A stretch of DNA of 64,000 nt from Dechloromonas aromatica (nom. nud.) (lineage in GTDB: Bacteria; Pseudomonadota; Gammaproteobacteria; Burkholderiales; Rhodocyclaceae): NCBI GenBank assembly GCA_017848965.1, contig JAFIHA010000056.1:62001-126000 (forward strand), given 5' to 3'. The notes beneath the pieces were generated by a model. The model saw only the letters and a list, made by a program, of their open reading frames with translations. It was not told the DNA's origin and did no database searches. This document shows, piece by piece, positions 51,279 through 59,228 of this stretch; the stretch's first letter is position 1, and each line of letters opens with the position of its first letter. Made by a program: the position numbers and the translations under genes.

Positions 51279-53021
51279 TCAGGCGTTGAGCTTTTCCAGC
51301 GCTTCGCGCAAACGGGCCGGCTCGTCCAGGCGCAGCATCTTGCGCACGTTGGGCGCCAGTTCGGCGAGTTCCGACTTGAGGACGCGACTCTTGACCTTGA
51401 GGATCTGCGACGGATGCATCGAGAAAATGCGCAGGCCCATGCCGAGCAGCAGCCGGGTCAGCTTGGGGTCGCCGGCCATTTCGCCGCACACCGAGACCGG
51501 CACGCCGGCCTTCTCGGCGCTCGAGATGGTATGCGCCAGCAGCATCAGCACCGCCGGGGGCAGCGGGGCGTAGAGCGCGGCGACCTGCTCGTCGGAGCGG
51601 TCGATCGCCAGCGTGTACTGGATCAGATCGTTGGTGCCGATCGACAGGAAGTCGAGCCGACGCAGGAAGATGCCGACGGCCAGCGCGGCGGCGGGAATCT
51701 CGATCATGCCGCCGACCTGAATGTGCTCGTCGAAGGCGATCTTCTCGCCGCGCAGGCTGGATTTGGCCTGCTCGACGGCGGCCAGCGTCTGGTCGATCTC
51801 GTGCGCGTGCGCCAGCATCGGGATCAGCAGTTTGATCGGGCCGAAACGCGAAGCGCGCAGGATCGCCCGCAACTGGGTCTGGAACATCTTCGGTTCGGCC
51901 AGCGACAGGCGGATCGCCCGCCGGCCGAGTGCCGGGTTGGTCTTGACGCGGTCGCCGGCGGTGGCTTCCGGCTTGATGTCCTTGTCGGCACCGAGGTCGA
52001 AGGTGCGGATGGTCACCGGCCGACCGGCCATGCCCTTGACCACCTTCTTGTACGCCTCGTACTGCTCCTGCTCATCGGGCATGTCGCCGCGATCGAGGAA
52101 GAGGAACTCGGTGCGGAACAGGCCGATGCCTTCGGCACCGCCGTCGAGCGCGTCGGGCACATCGCCGGGCAGTTCGATGTTGGCGTGCAGCGCCACTTCG
52201 ATGCCGTCGATGGTCTGCGTCGGCGCGCTGCGCAACTGGCGCAGCTTGGTCTTCTCAAGTTCGATCTGCTCGGCACGCAAGCGGTACTCATCGAGCACGC
52301 GCGGATCGGGGTTGACGATGACGACGCCGCGCAGGCCGTCGACGATCAGTTGCTCGCCATCACGGATCAGCGCGCGGGCGTTTTCCAGGCCCAGCACGGC
52401 GGGAATCGCCATGCTGCGGGCGAGGATCGCCGTGTGCGAGGTGGCGCCGCCGACGTCGGTGATGAAGGAGGCAAAGCGGTGGTCCTTGAAGGCGATGGTG
52501 TCGGCCGGCGACAGATCGTGGGCGACGACGATCAGCGACTCTTCCTTGGTCTGCTTGGCCGCCTTCAGTGAAGCGCGCCCGGGATGGCCGAGCAACTCCT
52601 TGATCACCCGTTCGACCACCTGGATGACGTCGAAACGGCGTTCGCGCAGGTAGGGGTCGTCGAACTCCTCGAACTGCCCGACCAGATGTTCCATCTGCTG
52701 GACCAGCGCCCACTCGGCATTGCAGCGGCGCTCGCGGATGATCTCGCGCGGCTTGCCGACCAGTTCGTTGTCCTCGAGGAACATCGTGTGGATGTCGATG
52801 AAGGCACCCAGTTCGGCCGGCGCGTGTTCGGCGTGCTCGCGCATCTGCACCAGTTCCTGCTTGACCGCCGCGACGGCGGCGTCGAAACGGGCGATCTCCT
52901 TGTCCACCAGACGCGGCGCCAGCGTCAGGTGCGACACCTCCAGCGTCGCATGCGACATCAGCATCGCACGGCCGATGGCGATGCCGGTGGAAACGCCCAG
53001 TCCGTGCAGGATGAAGCTCAT
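51279..53021 (-). CDS. ptsI: PTS enzyme I (phosphoenolpyruvate-protein phosphotransferase)
   Basis: 580 residues. Enzyme I takes phosphate from PEP and passes it to HPr. The phosphohistidine is H196 in ITDVGGATSHTAILAR. The C-terminal PEP-binding barrel contains GIGLFRTEFLFLDRGDMP and the later SIGTNDLIQYTLAIDR. Length is standard, and no extra GAF domain is fused, so this is the sugar-type, not the PtsP type. It is the last gene of the EIIA-HPr-EI unit, 5 bp after ptsH. Confidence 0.97.
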   Translation of the reverse strand: MSFILHGLGVSTGIAIGRAMLMSHATLEVSHLTLAPRLVDKEIARFDAAVAAVKQELVQMREHAEHAPAELGAFIDIHTMFLEDNELVGKPREIIRERRCNAEWALVQQMEHLVGQFEEFDDPYLRERRFDVIQVVERVIKELLGHPGRASLKAAKQTKEESLIVVAHDLSPADTIAFKDHRFASFITDVGGATSHTAILARSMAIPAVLGLENARALIRDGEQLIVDGLRGVVIVNPDPRVLDEYRLRAEQIELEKTKLRQLRSAPTQTIDGIEVALHANIELPGDVPDALDGGAEGIGLFRTEFLFLDRGDMPDEQEQYEAYKKVVKGMAGRPVTIRTFDLGADKDIKPEATAGDRVKTNPALGRRAIRLSLAEPKMFQTQLRAILRASRFGPIKLLIPMLAHAHEIDQTLAAVEQAKSSLRGEKIAFDEHIQVGGMIEIPAAALAVGIFLRRLDFLSIGTNDLIQYTLAIDRSDEQVAALYAPLPPAVLMLLAHTISSAEKAGVPVSVCGEMAGDPKLTRLLLGMGLRIFSMHPSQILKVKSRVLKSELAELAPNVRKMLRLDEPARLREALEKLNA

Positions 53022-53026
53022 CGCGC

Positions 53027-53296
53027 CTATTCTCCCTCACCGAAATAGTCGGCGATCAACGCCAGCAGCGCCTCCATCGCCTCGGCCTCGTCCTTGCCGT
53101 CGGTTTCGATGGTCACCGTCGAGCCCTTGCCGGCGGCCAGCATCATCACGCCCATGATGCTCTTGGCGTTGATGCGGCGGCTGCCCTTGCTCATCCACAC
53201 CTCGCAGGCGAACTTGCCGGCGAGCTGGGTCAGTTTGGCGGAAGCCCGGGCGTGCAGGCCGAGCTTGTTGATGATCAGGGTTTCCCGGGTGAGCAT
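53027..53296 (-). CDS. ptsH: HPr phosphocarrier protein
   Basis: 89 residues. H15 (NKLGLHARASAK) accepts phosphate from enzyme I. S46 lies in NAKSIMGVMML, the motif targeted by HPr kinase, so regulatory phosphorylation is possible, although hprK is not in the window. It lies 3 bp after the EIIA gene and 5 bp before ptsI. Confidence 0.97.
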   Translation of the reverse strand: MLTRETLIINKLGLHARASAKLTQLAGKFACEVWMSKGSRRINAKSIMGVMMLAAGKGSTVTIETDGKDEAEAMEALLALIADYFGEGE

Positions 53297-53299
53297 GGT

Positions 53300-53698
53300 T
53301 CAGTGGTCGAGCAGGTTGAGGATGCCGTTGCGGCCGCCGTCGCGGGCGCGCACGAGCAGGGTTTCGAGGTCCTTGTCGCGGTGGGTCAGCGCCGACAGCA
53401 ACATCGGCAGGTTGACCCCGGCCAGGCCGACGACGCGGCTGGGCTGCAGGAGTTTGAGGGCAAGATTGGCCGGCGTCGCGCCGAACAGGTCGGTCAACAC
53501 CAGCGCGCCACCACCATGGTCGACCGTGGCCAGCATTTCGCGCGCCGTCGGCAGCAGGTCGAGCGGATCGTCCTGCGGCGCGACGCCGAGCTGCGCCAGC
53601 AGCGGCGGCCGCTGGTTGAGGACGTTGCAGACGTCCTGCACCAGTGCTTCGCCGTAACAACCGTGAGTGATGAGGAAGATGCCGATCATGCGGGCCAT
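53300..53698 (-). CDS. PTS mannose-type EIIA domain protein
   Basis: 132 residues, a lone mannose-family EIIA. H12 in IFLITHGCYGEAL is the probable phosphorylation site. FGATPANLALKLLQ follows the active-site region. No EIIB, EIIC or EIID gene is adjacent, so it cannot import sugar by itself in this locus and is more likely regulatory. It starts 15 bp after the EamA-type permease. An ATG three codons downstream is an alternative start. Confidence 0.92.
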   Translation of the reverse strand: MARMIGIFLITHGCYGEALVQDVCNVLNQRPPLLAQLGVAPQDDPLDLLPTAREMLATVDHGGGALVLTDLFGATPANLALKLLQPSRVVGLAGVNLPMLLSALTHRDKDLETLLVRARDGGRNGILNLLDH

Positions 53699-53713
53699 TC
53701 TAACCCGCGAGAC

Positions 53714-54613
53714 CTACTTGTTGCGCCCCCTGCCGACCACGAAAACCCCGGCGACGACCAGCGCCGCGCCAGCCAGTTGCGCCGCCGACACCGGCTCGGC
53801 GAGCAACCACCAGCCGAAACCAATGGTCAGGATCGGCCCGACCATGCCGTAGAGCGCGGCGCGCCCGGCGCCGAGACGGTGGATCGCACCGCCCAGCGCG
53901 AAGACCGGAATCACCGTTGCGAAAACCGCCATGGCCAGCGCCCAGCCATACACCGGCAAGGGTTGGACCAGGGCGGAAAGCGGTTGAGTAACAAGAAAAT
54001 GCAGCAGAGTGACGCCGGTCGACATCAGCAGCGCCAGCGCCGAAAAGCGCAGCGACCCGAGGCGCTGGATCATCGCCCCGCTCCCGGAAAGATAGAGGGC
54101 ATAGGCGACGCTCGACGCGAACACCAGCGCCCCGCCGATCCATATGCTGCGCGCGTCGGCGAAAGCCAGGTCGTGGGCGAAGGCGAAGCCGATGCCGGCG
54201 TAGCAGAGGACGACGGCAAGCAGTTCGCGGCGGGTGAACGGGCGGCCCTGAAAAAGGACGCCGATGAGCAGGGTCAGCGTCGGGTAGGTGAACAGGATCA
54301 GCCGCTCCAGCCCCGCCGAGATGTACTGCAGCCCCCAGAAATCGAGGATGCTGGCGCCGTAGTAGCCGAGTACGCCGAGCAGGAACAGGCGCCAGCCGTC
54401 GCCGGCGCCGAGCGGCGCGCCGCCGTGGCGGCGCAGCAGGCCGGCCCACAGGAAGACCGGCAACGAAAAACCCATGCGCAGCGCGAGCAGGGTGATCGCG
54501 TCGACGCCGTAGGGGTAGGCAAGCTTGATGAAGATCGCCTTCAGCGAGAAGCCGAGCGCGCCGACCAGCGCCAGCAGGAGACCGAGGCGTTCGGTGCCGC
54601 CGTTGCCGCTCAT
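53714..54613 (-). CDS. EamA/DMT-family permease
   Basis: 299 residues with ten predicted membrane helices in two EamA repeats, the second starting near residue 155 (ALVFASSVAYALYLSG). The family exports metabolites, amino acids or drugs; the substrate is not predictable here. The ATG at 54613 overlaps the MFS gene stop by 4 bp. Several Gly/Ala-rich helices are typical of the family. Confidence 0.88.
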   Translation of the reverse strand: MSGNGGTERLGLLLALVGALGFSLKAIFIKLAYPYGVDAITLLALRMGFSLPVFLWAGLLRRHGGAPLGAGDGWRLFLLGVLGYYGASILDFWGLQYISAGLERLILFTYPTLTLLIGVLFQGRPFTRRELLAVVLCYAGIGFAFAHDLAFADARSIWIGGALVFASSVAYALYLSGSGAMIQRLGSLRFSALALLMSTGVTLLHFLVTQPLSALVQPLPVYGWALAMAVFATVIPVFALGGAIHRLGAGRAALYGMVGPILTIGFGWWLLAEPVSAAQLAGAALVVAGVFVVGRGRNK

Positions 54614-55779
54614 TGCGCGAGCCGCCGCAGATGCCAGGCGATGCCGATCACCGCCCCGGCGCAGAGCAGCGCCGCCGCCGTCACCCCCGGCCAGCCGGCA
54701 TGGCTCCAGGCCCAGCCGGTGGCGGTGCCGACGACGCTGCCGCCGAGGTAGTAGCTCGACAAGTAAAGCGCCGCAACGAAACCGCGACGCGGCCCGGCGC
54801 GGTGGCCGACCCAGGCGCTGGCCACCGAATGGACGGCGAAGAAGCCGAAGGTATACAGCGTCAGCGCGCCGACGATCAGCCACAGCGGCGTCGCCAGCGT
54901 CAGCGCGATGCCGGCGGTCATCAGCAGCGCCATCAGCAACTGCATGCGCTGGCGGCCATGGCGGGCGACCTGGCGGCCGGCCCAGGCCGACGACCAACTG
55001 CCCACCGCATAGAGCAGGAAGATGCTGCCGATCGCCGCCGGCCCCAGTTCGTAAGGCGCCAGGCCGAGGCGGAAGGGCAGGTAGTTGTAGAGGCCGACCA
55101 GCGTTCCCATGCTCAGGAAGGCGGTGCAGAACAGCCAGGGCAGCCCGGGATCGGCGTAGATGCGGCGGACATCGGCAAACAGCTGACGCGGCTGCAGCGA
55201 ATGTGGCCGGAAATGCGCGGCCGGCGGCAGCAGGCGCCAGAAGGCGACAGCGACCAGCAGGCCGAGCAGGCTGACGGCGAGCAGGCCGTCGTGCCAGTTG
55301 CCGGCCCAGTCGCTGACGGCGGCGGCGAGCAGGCGGCCGGCCATGCCGCCGAGCGCGTTGCCCCCGATGTAGAGACCCATCGCCCGCGCCCGCTCGGCGG
55401 CAGGCAATTCCTCGCCGAGGTAGGCCATCGCCGCCGCCGGCACGCCGGCGATGCAGACGCCGAGCCCGGCGCGGGCCACCACCAGCAACCAGAAATCGGG
55501 GGCCCAGGCGGAGGCCAGCGAAAAGACGGCGGCGCCGGCAAGGCCGATGCGCATCAGCCGCTCGCGCCCCCAGCGGTCGGCGATCAGGCTGAGCGGGATG
55601 AGCAGCAAGGCCATCATGCCGGTGCCGGCGGTCACCGCCAGGCTGGCGCTTCCCGGCGTGATGCCGAAAGCGACCGTCAGTTGTGGCAGCAGCGGCTGCG
55701 TGCCGTAGAGCAGCAGGAAGCAGGAAAATCCCGCCAGCGACAAGGCCAGCGTGATGCGGAACGAAAGGGGCGAAGACAA
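54610..55779 (-). CDS. Major facilitator superfamily transporter (YnfM-like)
   Basis: 389 residues with about twelve helices. MFS signature loops are DRWGRERLMRIG between helices 2 and 3 and its counterpart ARHGRQRMQLLM in the second half. The TTG at 55779 has GGGA at good spacing and gives a short cytoplasmic N-terminus; an ATG at 55860 would add 27 residues. The gene is divergent from the LysR gene across about 98 bp, an arrangement in which the regulator often controls the transporter. The substrate is unknown. Confidence 0.87.
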   Translation of the reverse strand: MSSPLSFRITLALSLAGFSCFLLLYGTQPLLPQLTVAFGITPGSASLAVTAGTGMMALLLIPLSLIADRWGRERLMRIGLAGAAVFSLASAWAPDFWLLVVARAGLGVCIAGVPAAAMAYLGEELPAAERARAMGLYIGGNALGGMAGRLLAAAVSDWAGNWHDGLLAVSLLGLLVAVAFWRLLPPAAHFRPHSLQPRQLFADVRRIYADPGLPWLFCTAFLSMGTLVGLYNYLPFRLGLAPYELGPAAIGSIFLLYAVGSWSSAWAGRQVARHGRQRMQLLMALLMTAGIALTLATPLWLIVGALTLYTFGFFAVHSVASAWVGHRAGPRRGFVAALYLSSYYLGGSVVGTATGWAWSHAGWPGVTAAALLCAGAVIGIAWHLRRLAQ

Positions 55780-55877
55780 GGCGTTTCCCGGCAAGGTGCA
55801 GGGGGTCGATTGAACGCCGGGCCGGCGTCGTCGGCAATTGGTATTATCGCAAGCGAGCATTCGATACAGACGAAACC

Positions 55878-56759
55878 ATGCACTACGACCTTCCCGATCT
55901 CCGGCTCGTCGCCGCGATCGCCGACTGCGGCGCCCTGAGCCGCGCCGCCGAGCGCGTGCACCTGGCGCCGTCGTCGGCCAGCCATCGTTTGAGCCAACTT
56001 GAAGCAAGCCTCGGCGTGGCCCTCTTCGAACGCCACGCGCGCGGCCTGACGCCGACCGTCGCCGGCGAATCGCTGCTCCGCCACGCCCGCCAGGTGTTCG
56101 CCCAGCTCGAACAGATGCACGCCGACCTCGCCCCCTACGCCAGCGGCCTGAACGCCCAGGTGACGGTGTTCGCCAACACCAACGCGATCAACTGCTTCCT
56201 GCCCGAGGACCTCGGCGACTTCCTGCGCGAGCATCCGCAGATCCGCGTCAGCCTTGAGGAACAGCCGAGCCCGGCGATCGTCGGCGCGGTCGCCGCCGGC
56301 CAGGTCGATATCGGCGTGGTCGCCGCCGAAGGCGATTTCGGCGGCCTGGAAGTGACGCCCTACCGGCGCGACCGGCTGGTGCTGATCGTTCCCGACGAGC
56401 ATCCGCTGGCGCAAAAAACCGAGATCGCCTTCGCCGACGTGTTGAGCGAGGCCTTCGTCTGCCTGCACGCCGGCAGCGCCATCCACACCTTCATGATGAA
56501 CCACGCGGCGCGCCTGGGTGGCCGGCTCGACGTGCGCATCCAGGTGCGCAGCTTCGCCGCCGTCTGCCGCATGGTCGGCGCCGGCGTCGGCATCGGCATG
56601 GTGCCGCGCTCCTCGGTCGCCGCCGACGAGCGCCTGCAGACGGTGGAGATCGCCGACGCCTGGGCGCCGCGCGACCTCCATCTGTGCGTCCGCGAACGCG
56701 CCGCGCTCAGTCCGGCAGCGCGTGCGCTGTTCGACCACCTGGCGACCATGGGCGGCTGA
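55878..56759 (+). CDS. LysR-family transcriptional regulator
   Basis: 293 residues. The N-terminal helix-turn-helix contains SRAAERVHLAPSSASHRLSQLE (split over helices 2-3, about 20-41). The C-terminal substrate-binding region (about 90-290) has the two-lobed periplasmic-binding-like fold, including GVVAAEGDFGGLEV and GVGIGMVPRSS. It is divergent from the MFS gene and probably regulates it. The stop is 4 bp from that of the convergent aminotransferase. Confidence 0.92.
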   Translation: MHYDLPDLRLVAAIADCGALSRAAERVHLAPSSASHRLSQLEASLGVALFERHARGLTPTVAGESLLRHARQVFAQLEQMHADLAPYASGLNAQVTVFANTNAINCFLPEDLGDFLREHPQIRVSLEEQPSPAIVGAVAAGQVDIGVVAAEGDFGGLEVTPYRRDRLVLIVPDEHPLAQKTEIAFADVLSEAFVCLHAGSAIHTFMMNHAARLGGRLDVRIQVRSFAAVCRMVGAGVGIGMVPRSSVAADERLQTVEIADAWAPRDLHLCVRERAALSPAARALFDHLATMGG

Positions 56760-56763
56760 GGCC

Positions 56764-57678
56764 TCAGACCGGGGTCAGCCAGTCGGCGTGGCGCGCATCC
56801 TCGCCGCGCACGCAGGCGAAGAAAGCCTGCTGCAGTTGGCGGGTCAGCGGACCGGGCCGACCGCTGCCGATTTTCCGGCGGTCGACCTCGATCACCGGCG
56901 TGATTTCGGCGGCGGTACCGGTCAGGAAGACCTCGTCGGCGCAATACAGTTCGTCGCGGGTGATGCGCTTGCTGCGCACCGCCAGGCCGAGTTCGCCGGC
57001 CAGCGTGCACACCGTGCGGCGGGTGATGCCGTCGAGCGCCGAGGTGGTTTCCGGCTGCAGCAGCTCGCCGTCGCGGACCAGGAAGAGGTTTTCGCTCGAA
57101 CCTTCGGCGACGTAGCCCTCGGTGTCGAGCAGCAGCGCCTCGTCGTAGCCGTCGCGGCGCGCTTCGCGCACGGCGAGGATGGAGTTGGCGTACATTGAAA
57201 TGGCCTTGGCCCGGCACATCTGCACGTTCGGATGGTGCCGCGCATACGACGAAACGCGCACGCGGATGCCGTTCTCCAGCGCCGTCTGGCCGAGATAGGC
57301 GCCCCAGTCCCAGGCGGCGACCATGGCGTGAGTCGCGGCGCCGGCCGGGTCGACGCCGGTCTTCTCGGCGCCGAGAAAAATCAGCGGCCGGATGTAGCCG
57401 CTGTTCAGCCCGTTGCGCGTCACCGCCTCGCGGCAGGCGGCGGCCAGCGTTGCCCGATCGAAGGGCAGGTCGATGGCCAGGATGTGCGCCGAATCTTCCA
57501 GGCGCTTGAGATGCTCGGCGAGCCGGAAGATCGCCGGGCCGGTCGGCGTCGCGTAGGCGCGCAGGCCTTCGAAACAGCCGTAGCCGTAATGCAGGGTATG
57601 GGTCAGCACGTGCACCTTGGCATCGCGCCAGGGCAACCAGTGGCCGTCGAGCCAGATGAATCCGTCTTTGTCTTGCAT
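56764..57678 (-). CDS. ilvE: Branched-chain amino acid aminotransferase
   Basis: 304 residues, fold-type IV PLP enzyme. It makes valine, isoleucine and leucine from the keto acids. The PLP lysine is K158 in MCRAKAISMYANSILA. Other family motifs are HTLHYGYGCFEGLRAY near residue 28 and GYVAEGSSENLFLV. The start ATG at 57678 is preceded by GAGG; an ATG five codons upstream is an alternative. It is monocistronic and convergent with the LysR gene. Confidence 0.95.
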   Translation of the reverse strand: MQDKDGFIWLDGHWLPWRDAKVHVLTHTLHYGYGCFEGLRAYATPTGPAIFRLAEHLKRLEDSAHILAIDLPFDRATLAAACREAVTRNGLNSGYIRPLIFLGAEKTGVDPAGAATHAMVAAWDWGAYLGQTALENGIRVRVSSYARHHPNVQMCRAKAISMYANSILAVREARRDGYDEALLLDTEGYVAEGSSENLFLVRDGELLQPETTSALDGITRRTVCTLAGELGLAVRSKRITRDELYCADEVFLTGTAAEITPVIEVDRRKIGSGRPGPLTRQLQQAFFACVRGEDARHADWLTPV

Positions 57679-57942
57679 GGTGATTTTCCTCATGGAGATA
57701 TCTCGGTTGACCGCAGCGGCGGTCGGCTGAAACGCGCGCCCGGGTAGGCGCGACGGTGTCCGCTGTGACAGGCGCCGGGTAGGCGTGCGCTGACGGAATG
57801 AACGGTGAGGAAAGGATCGGCCTGAGCAAGAGTGAAAACAAACGAATCTTCATCGTCACACATGAGTTCATTTCATTTAAGCCCACCGGGCGCGCCCCAG
57901 ACCGTCGCATCACTTCGCCTGCCGGACGCGCCGTTTCCTGCA
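57679..57942. other. Intergenic region upstream of ilvE, no gene recognised
   Basis: About 260 bp (350 bp up to the small ORF at 58030) with no credible gene. Short open frames exist in several directions but lack ribosome-binding sites and family resemblance. The ilvE leader and promoter must lie at the left end. The composition near 57840-57880 is more AT-rich than the surroundings. Confidence 0.5.
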
Positions 57943-57974
57943 TTGACGGAGAACGGATTCGACGGCAATACTAT
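57943..57974 (+). promoter_or_regulatory. Weak candidate promoter before the small ORF/diguanylate cyclase
   Basis: TTGACG (57943-57948) is followed by AATACT (57967-57972) at 18 bases or TACTAT (57969-57974) at 20. The -10 matches are only 4/6. It would give a leader of about 50 bases before the GTG at 58030. Confidence 0.3.
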
Positions 57975-58029
57975 TTCGAGACAAGGGCAGGCTTCGGCGT
58001 GCGCAAAACGATATTCGTGAGGAGACGCA

Positions 58030-58140
58030 GTGAAGTACGACGAGTACAGACTTGACGACTTCCAGTGCAGCGCTGGCCAGCCTGCCGCGCCGCATCGGTT
58101 CTGGCGACGCAATGCCGGAATGCCGCGCCCGATATCGTGA
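58030..58140 (+). CDS. Small ORF (36 aa) overlapping the diguanylate cyclase start
   Basis: A GTG start has a strong GAGGAG site 5 bases upstream. The 36-residue product (MKYDEYRLDDFQCSAGQPAA at its start) resembles nothing I recognise. Its stop overlaps the GTG start of the cyclase (GTGA at 58137-58140), as in coupled genes elsewhere in the window. It may be a leader peptide, or a sign that a frameshift separated it from the cyclase N-terminus. The evidence is only sequence context. Confidence 0.4.
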   Translation: MKYDEYRLDDFQCSAGQPAAPHRFWRRNAGMPRPIS

Positions 58141-59141
58141 TCGATAGCGAACCTTACCGGGAACGCCTGCACCTGGCGCTGGAGGCTGCCGGCATGGACC
58201 TCTGGGAAAACGATCTGATCAGCGGCGAGGTGACGCACCGGGTTTCCCGCATACTCAGCGACCTCGGCTACGACAGCCAGGAATCGCTGGCCTACATGGA
58301 CGATCTGTTCGCCCTCGTGCATCCGGGCGATCTGGCGCGGGTGCGGGCCGCCATCGCTGAGCACCTGGACGGCAGGACGCGGCAATACCGCTGCGAATTC
58401 CGGCTGCGCTCGCGCGACGGCGCCTGGGTCTGGTATGCCAACTACGGCAAGATCATGACGCTCGCCGAACCCGCCGGCCGCCGCTTCATCGGCGTCACTT
58501 TCAATATCGACGACCGCAAGCGCCGCGAAGAGGAAATCTCCGCCGCCAATTACAAGCTGGCCGAGCAGAACCGCGAACTCGACCGCATGAACGCCATCCT
58601 GCAGACGCTGGCGACCACCGATGCGCTGACCGGCCTGGCCAACCGGCGCAGTCTGTTCGAGATGGGCGAGAAGGAATGCCGCCGCGCCCAGCGCCAGACG
58701 CAGCCTCTGTCGCTGCTGATCGTCGACATCGATCACTTCAAGTGCGTCAACGACACCTGGGGCCATCCGGCAGGCGACCGCGTGATCTGCGCGGTCGCCG
58801 ATCGCTGCCGGAAGCGCTTCCGTTCCGACATCGACCTGGTGGCCCGGATCGGTGGCGAAGAGTTCGCCATCCTGTTGCCGGCAACGGGCTACACCGACGC
58901 CTGGCGACTCGCGCAATGGTTGTGCGAATCGGTCGCCGAACAGCCGATCAGCCTCGCCAGCGACATCGTCACCTCCTGCAGCGTCAGTATCGGGGTGGCA
59001 ACCCTGGCCGCGGATCGGGAGATCACGCCGGATTGCGCGGCGCGTTTTTCCCAACTGCTGGCCGAGGCCGATAGCGCCATGTATCGGGCCAAGGCGGCCG
59101 GCCGCAACCAGATTCAGGGCGCTGAAGGCGCGCCGCCCTGA
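58137..59141 (+). CDS. PAS-GGDEF diguanylate cyclase
   Basis: 334 residues from the GTG start. A PAS domain of the PAS_3 type (about 8-125) is followed by a short coiled coil and a GGDEF domain (about 160-330). The active-site loop is GGEEF (239-243), consistent with activity making cyclic di-GMP from GTP; metal-binding D is in LLIVDIDHFK. The RxxD inhibitory I-site expected five residues before GGEEF reads SDID, so product inhibition by that site is unlikely. No signal peptide or membrane helix is seen, so the protein is cytosolic. The start is uncertain; the frame is open to 58065. Confidence 0.9.
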   Translation: MIDSEPYRERLHLALEAAGMDLWENDLISGEVTHRVSRILSDLGYDSQESLAYMDDLFALVHPGDLARVRAAIAEHLDGRTRQYRCEFRLRSRDGAWVWYANYGKIMTLAEPAGRRFIGVTFNIDDRKRREEEISAANYKLAEQNRELDRMNAILQTLATTDALTGLANRRSLFEMGEKECRRAQRQTQPLSLLIVDIDHFKCVNDTWGHPAGDRVICAVADRCRKRFRSDIDLVARIGGEEFAILLPATGYTDAWRLAQWLCESVAEQPISLASDIVTSCSVSIGVATLAADREITPDCAARFSQLLAEADSAMYRAKAAGRNQIQGAEGAPP

Positions 59142-59228
59142 ACCGCCGTCACGCGCCGGGAAACCCCACTGAACAGTCAGCTGCCGTTTCCGGATGGCGC
59201 ACCTATTACCGAGCTTGTCCACGACCGC

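Noticed and set aside
57865..58020. 52-codon plus-strand frame before the small ORF
   Set aside because: No ribosome-binding site and no family resemblance; it looks like random open sequence.
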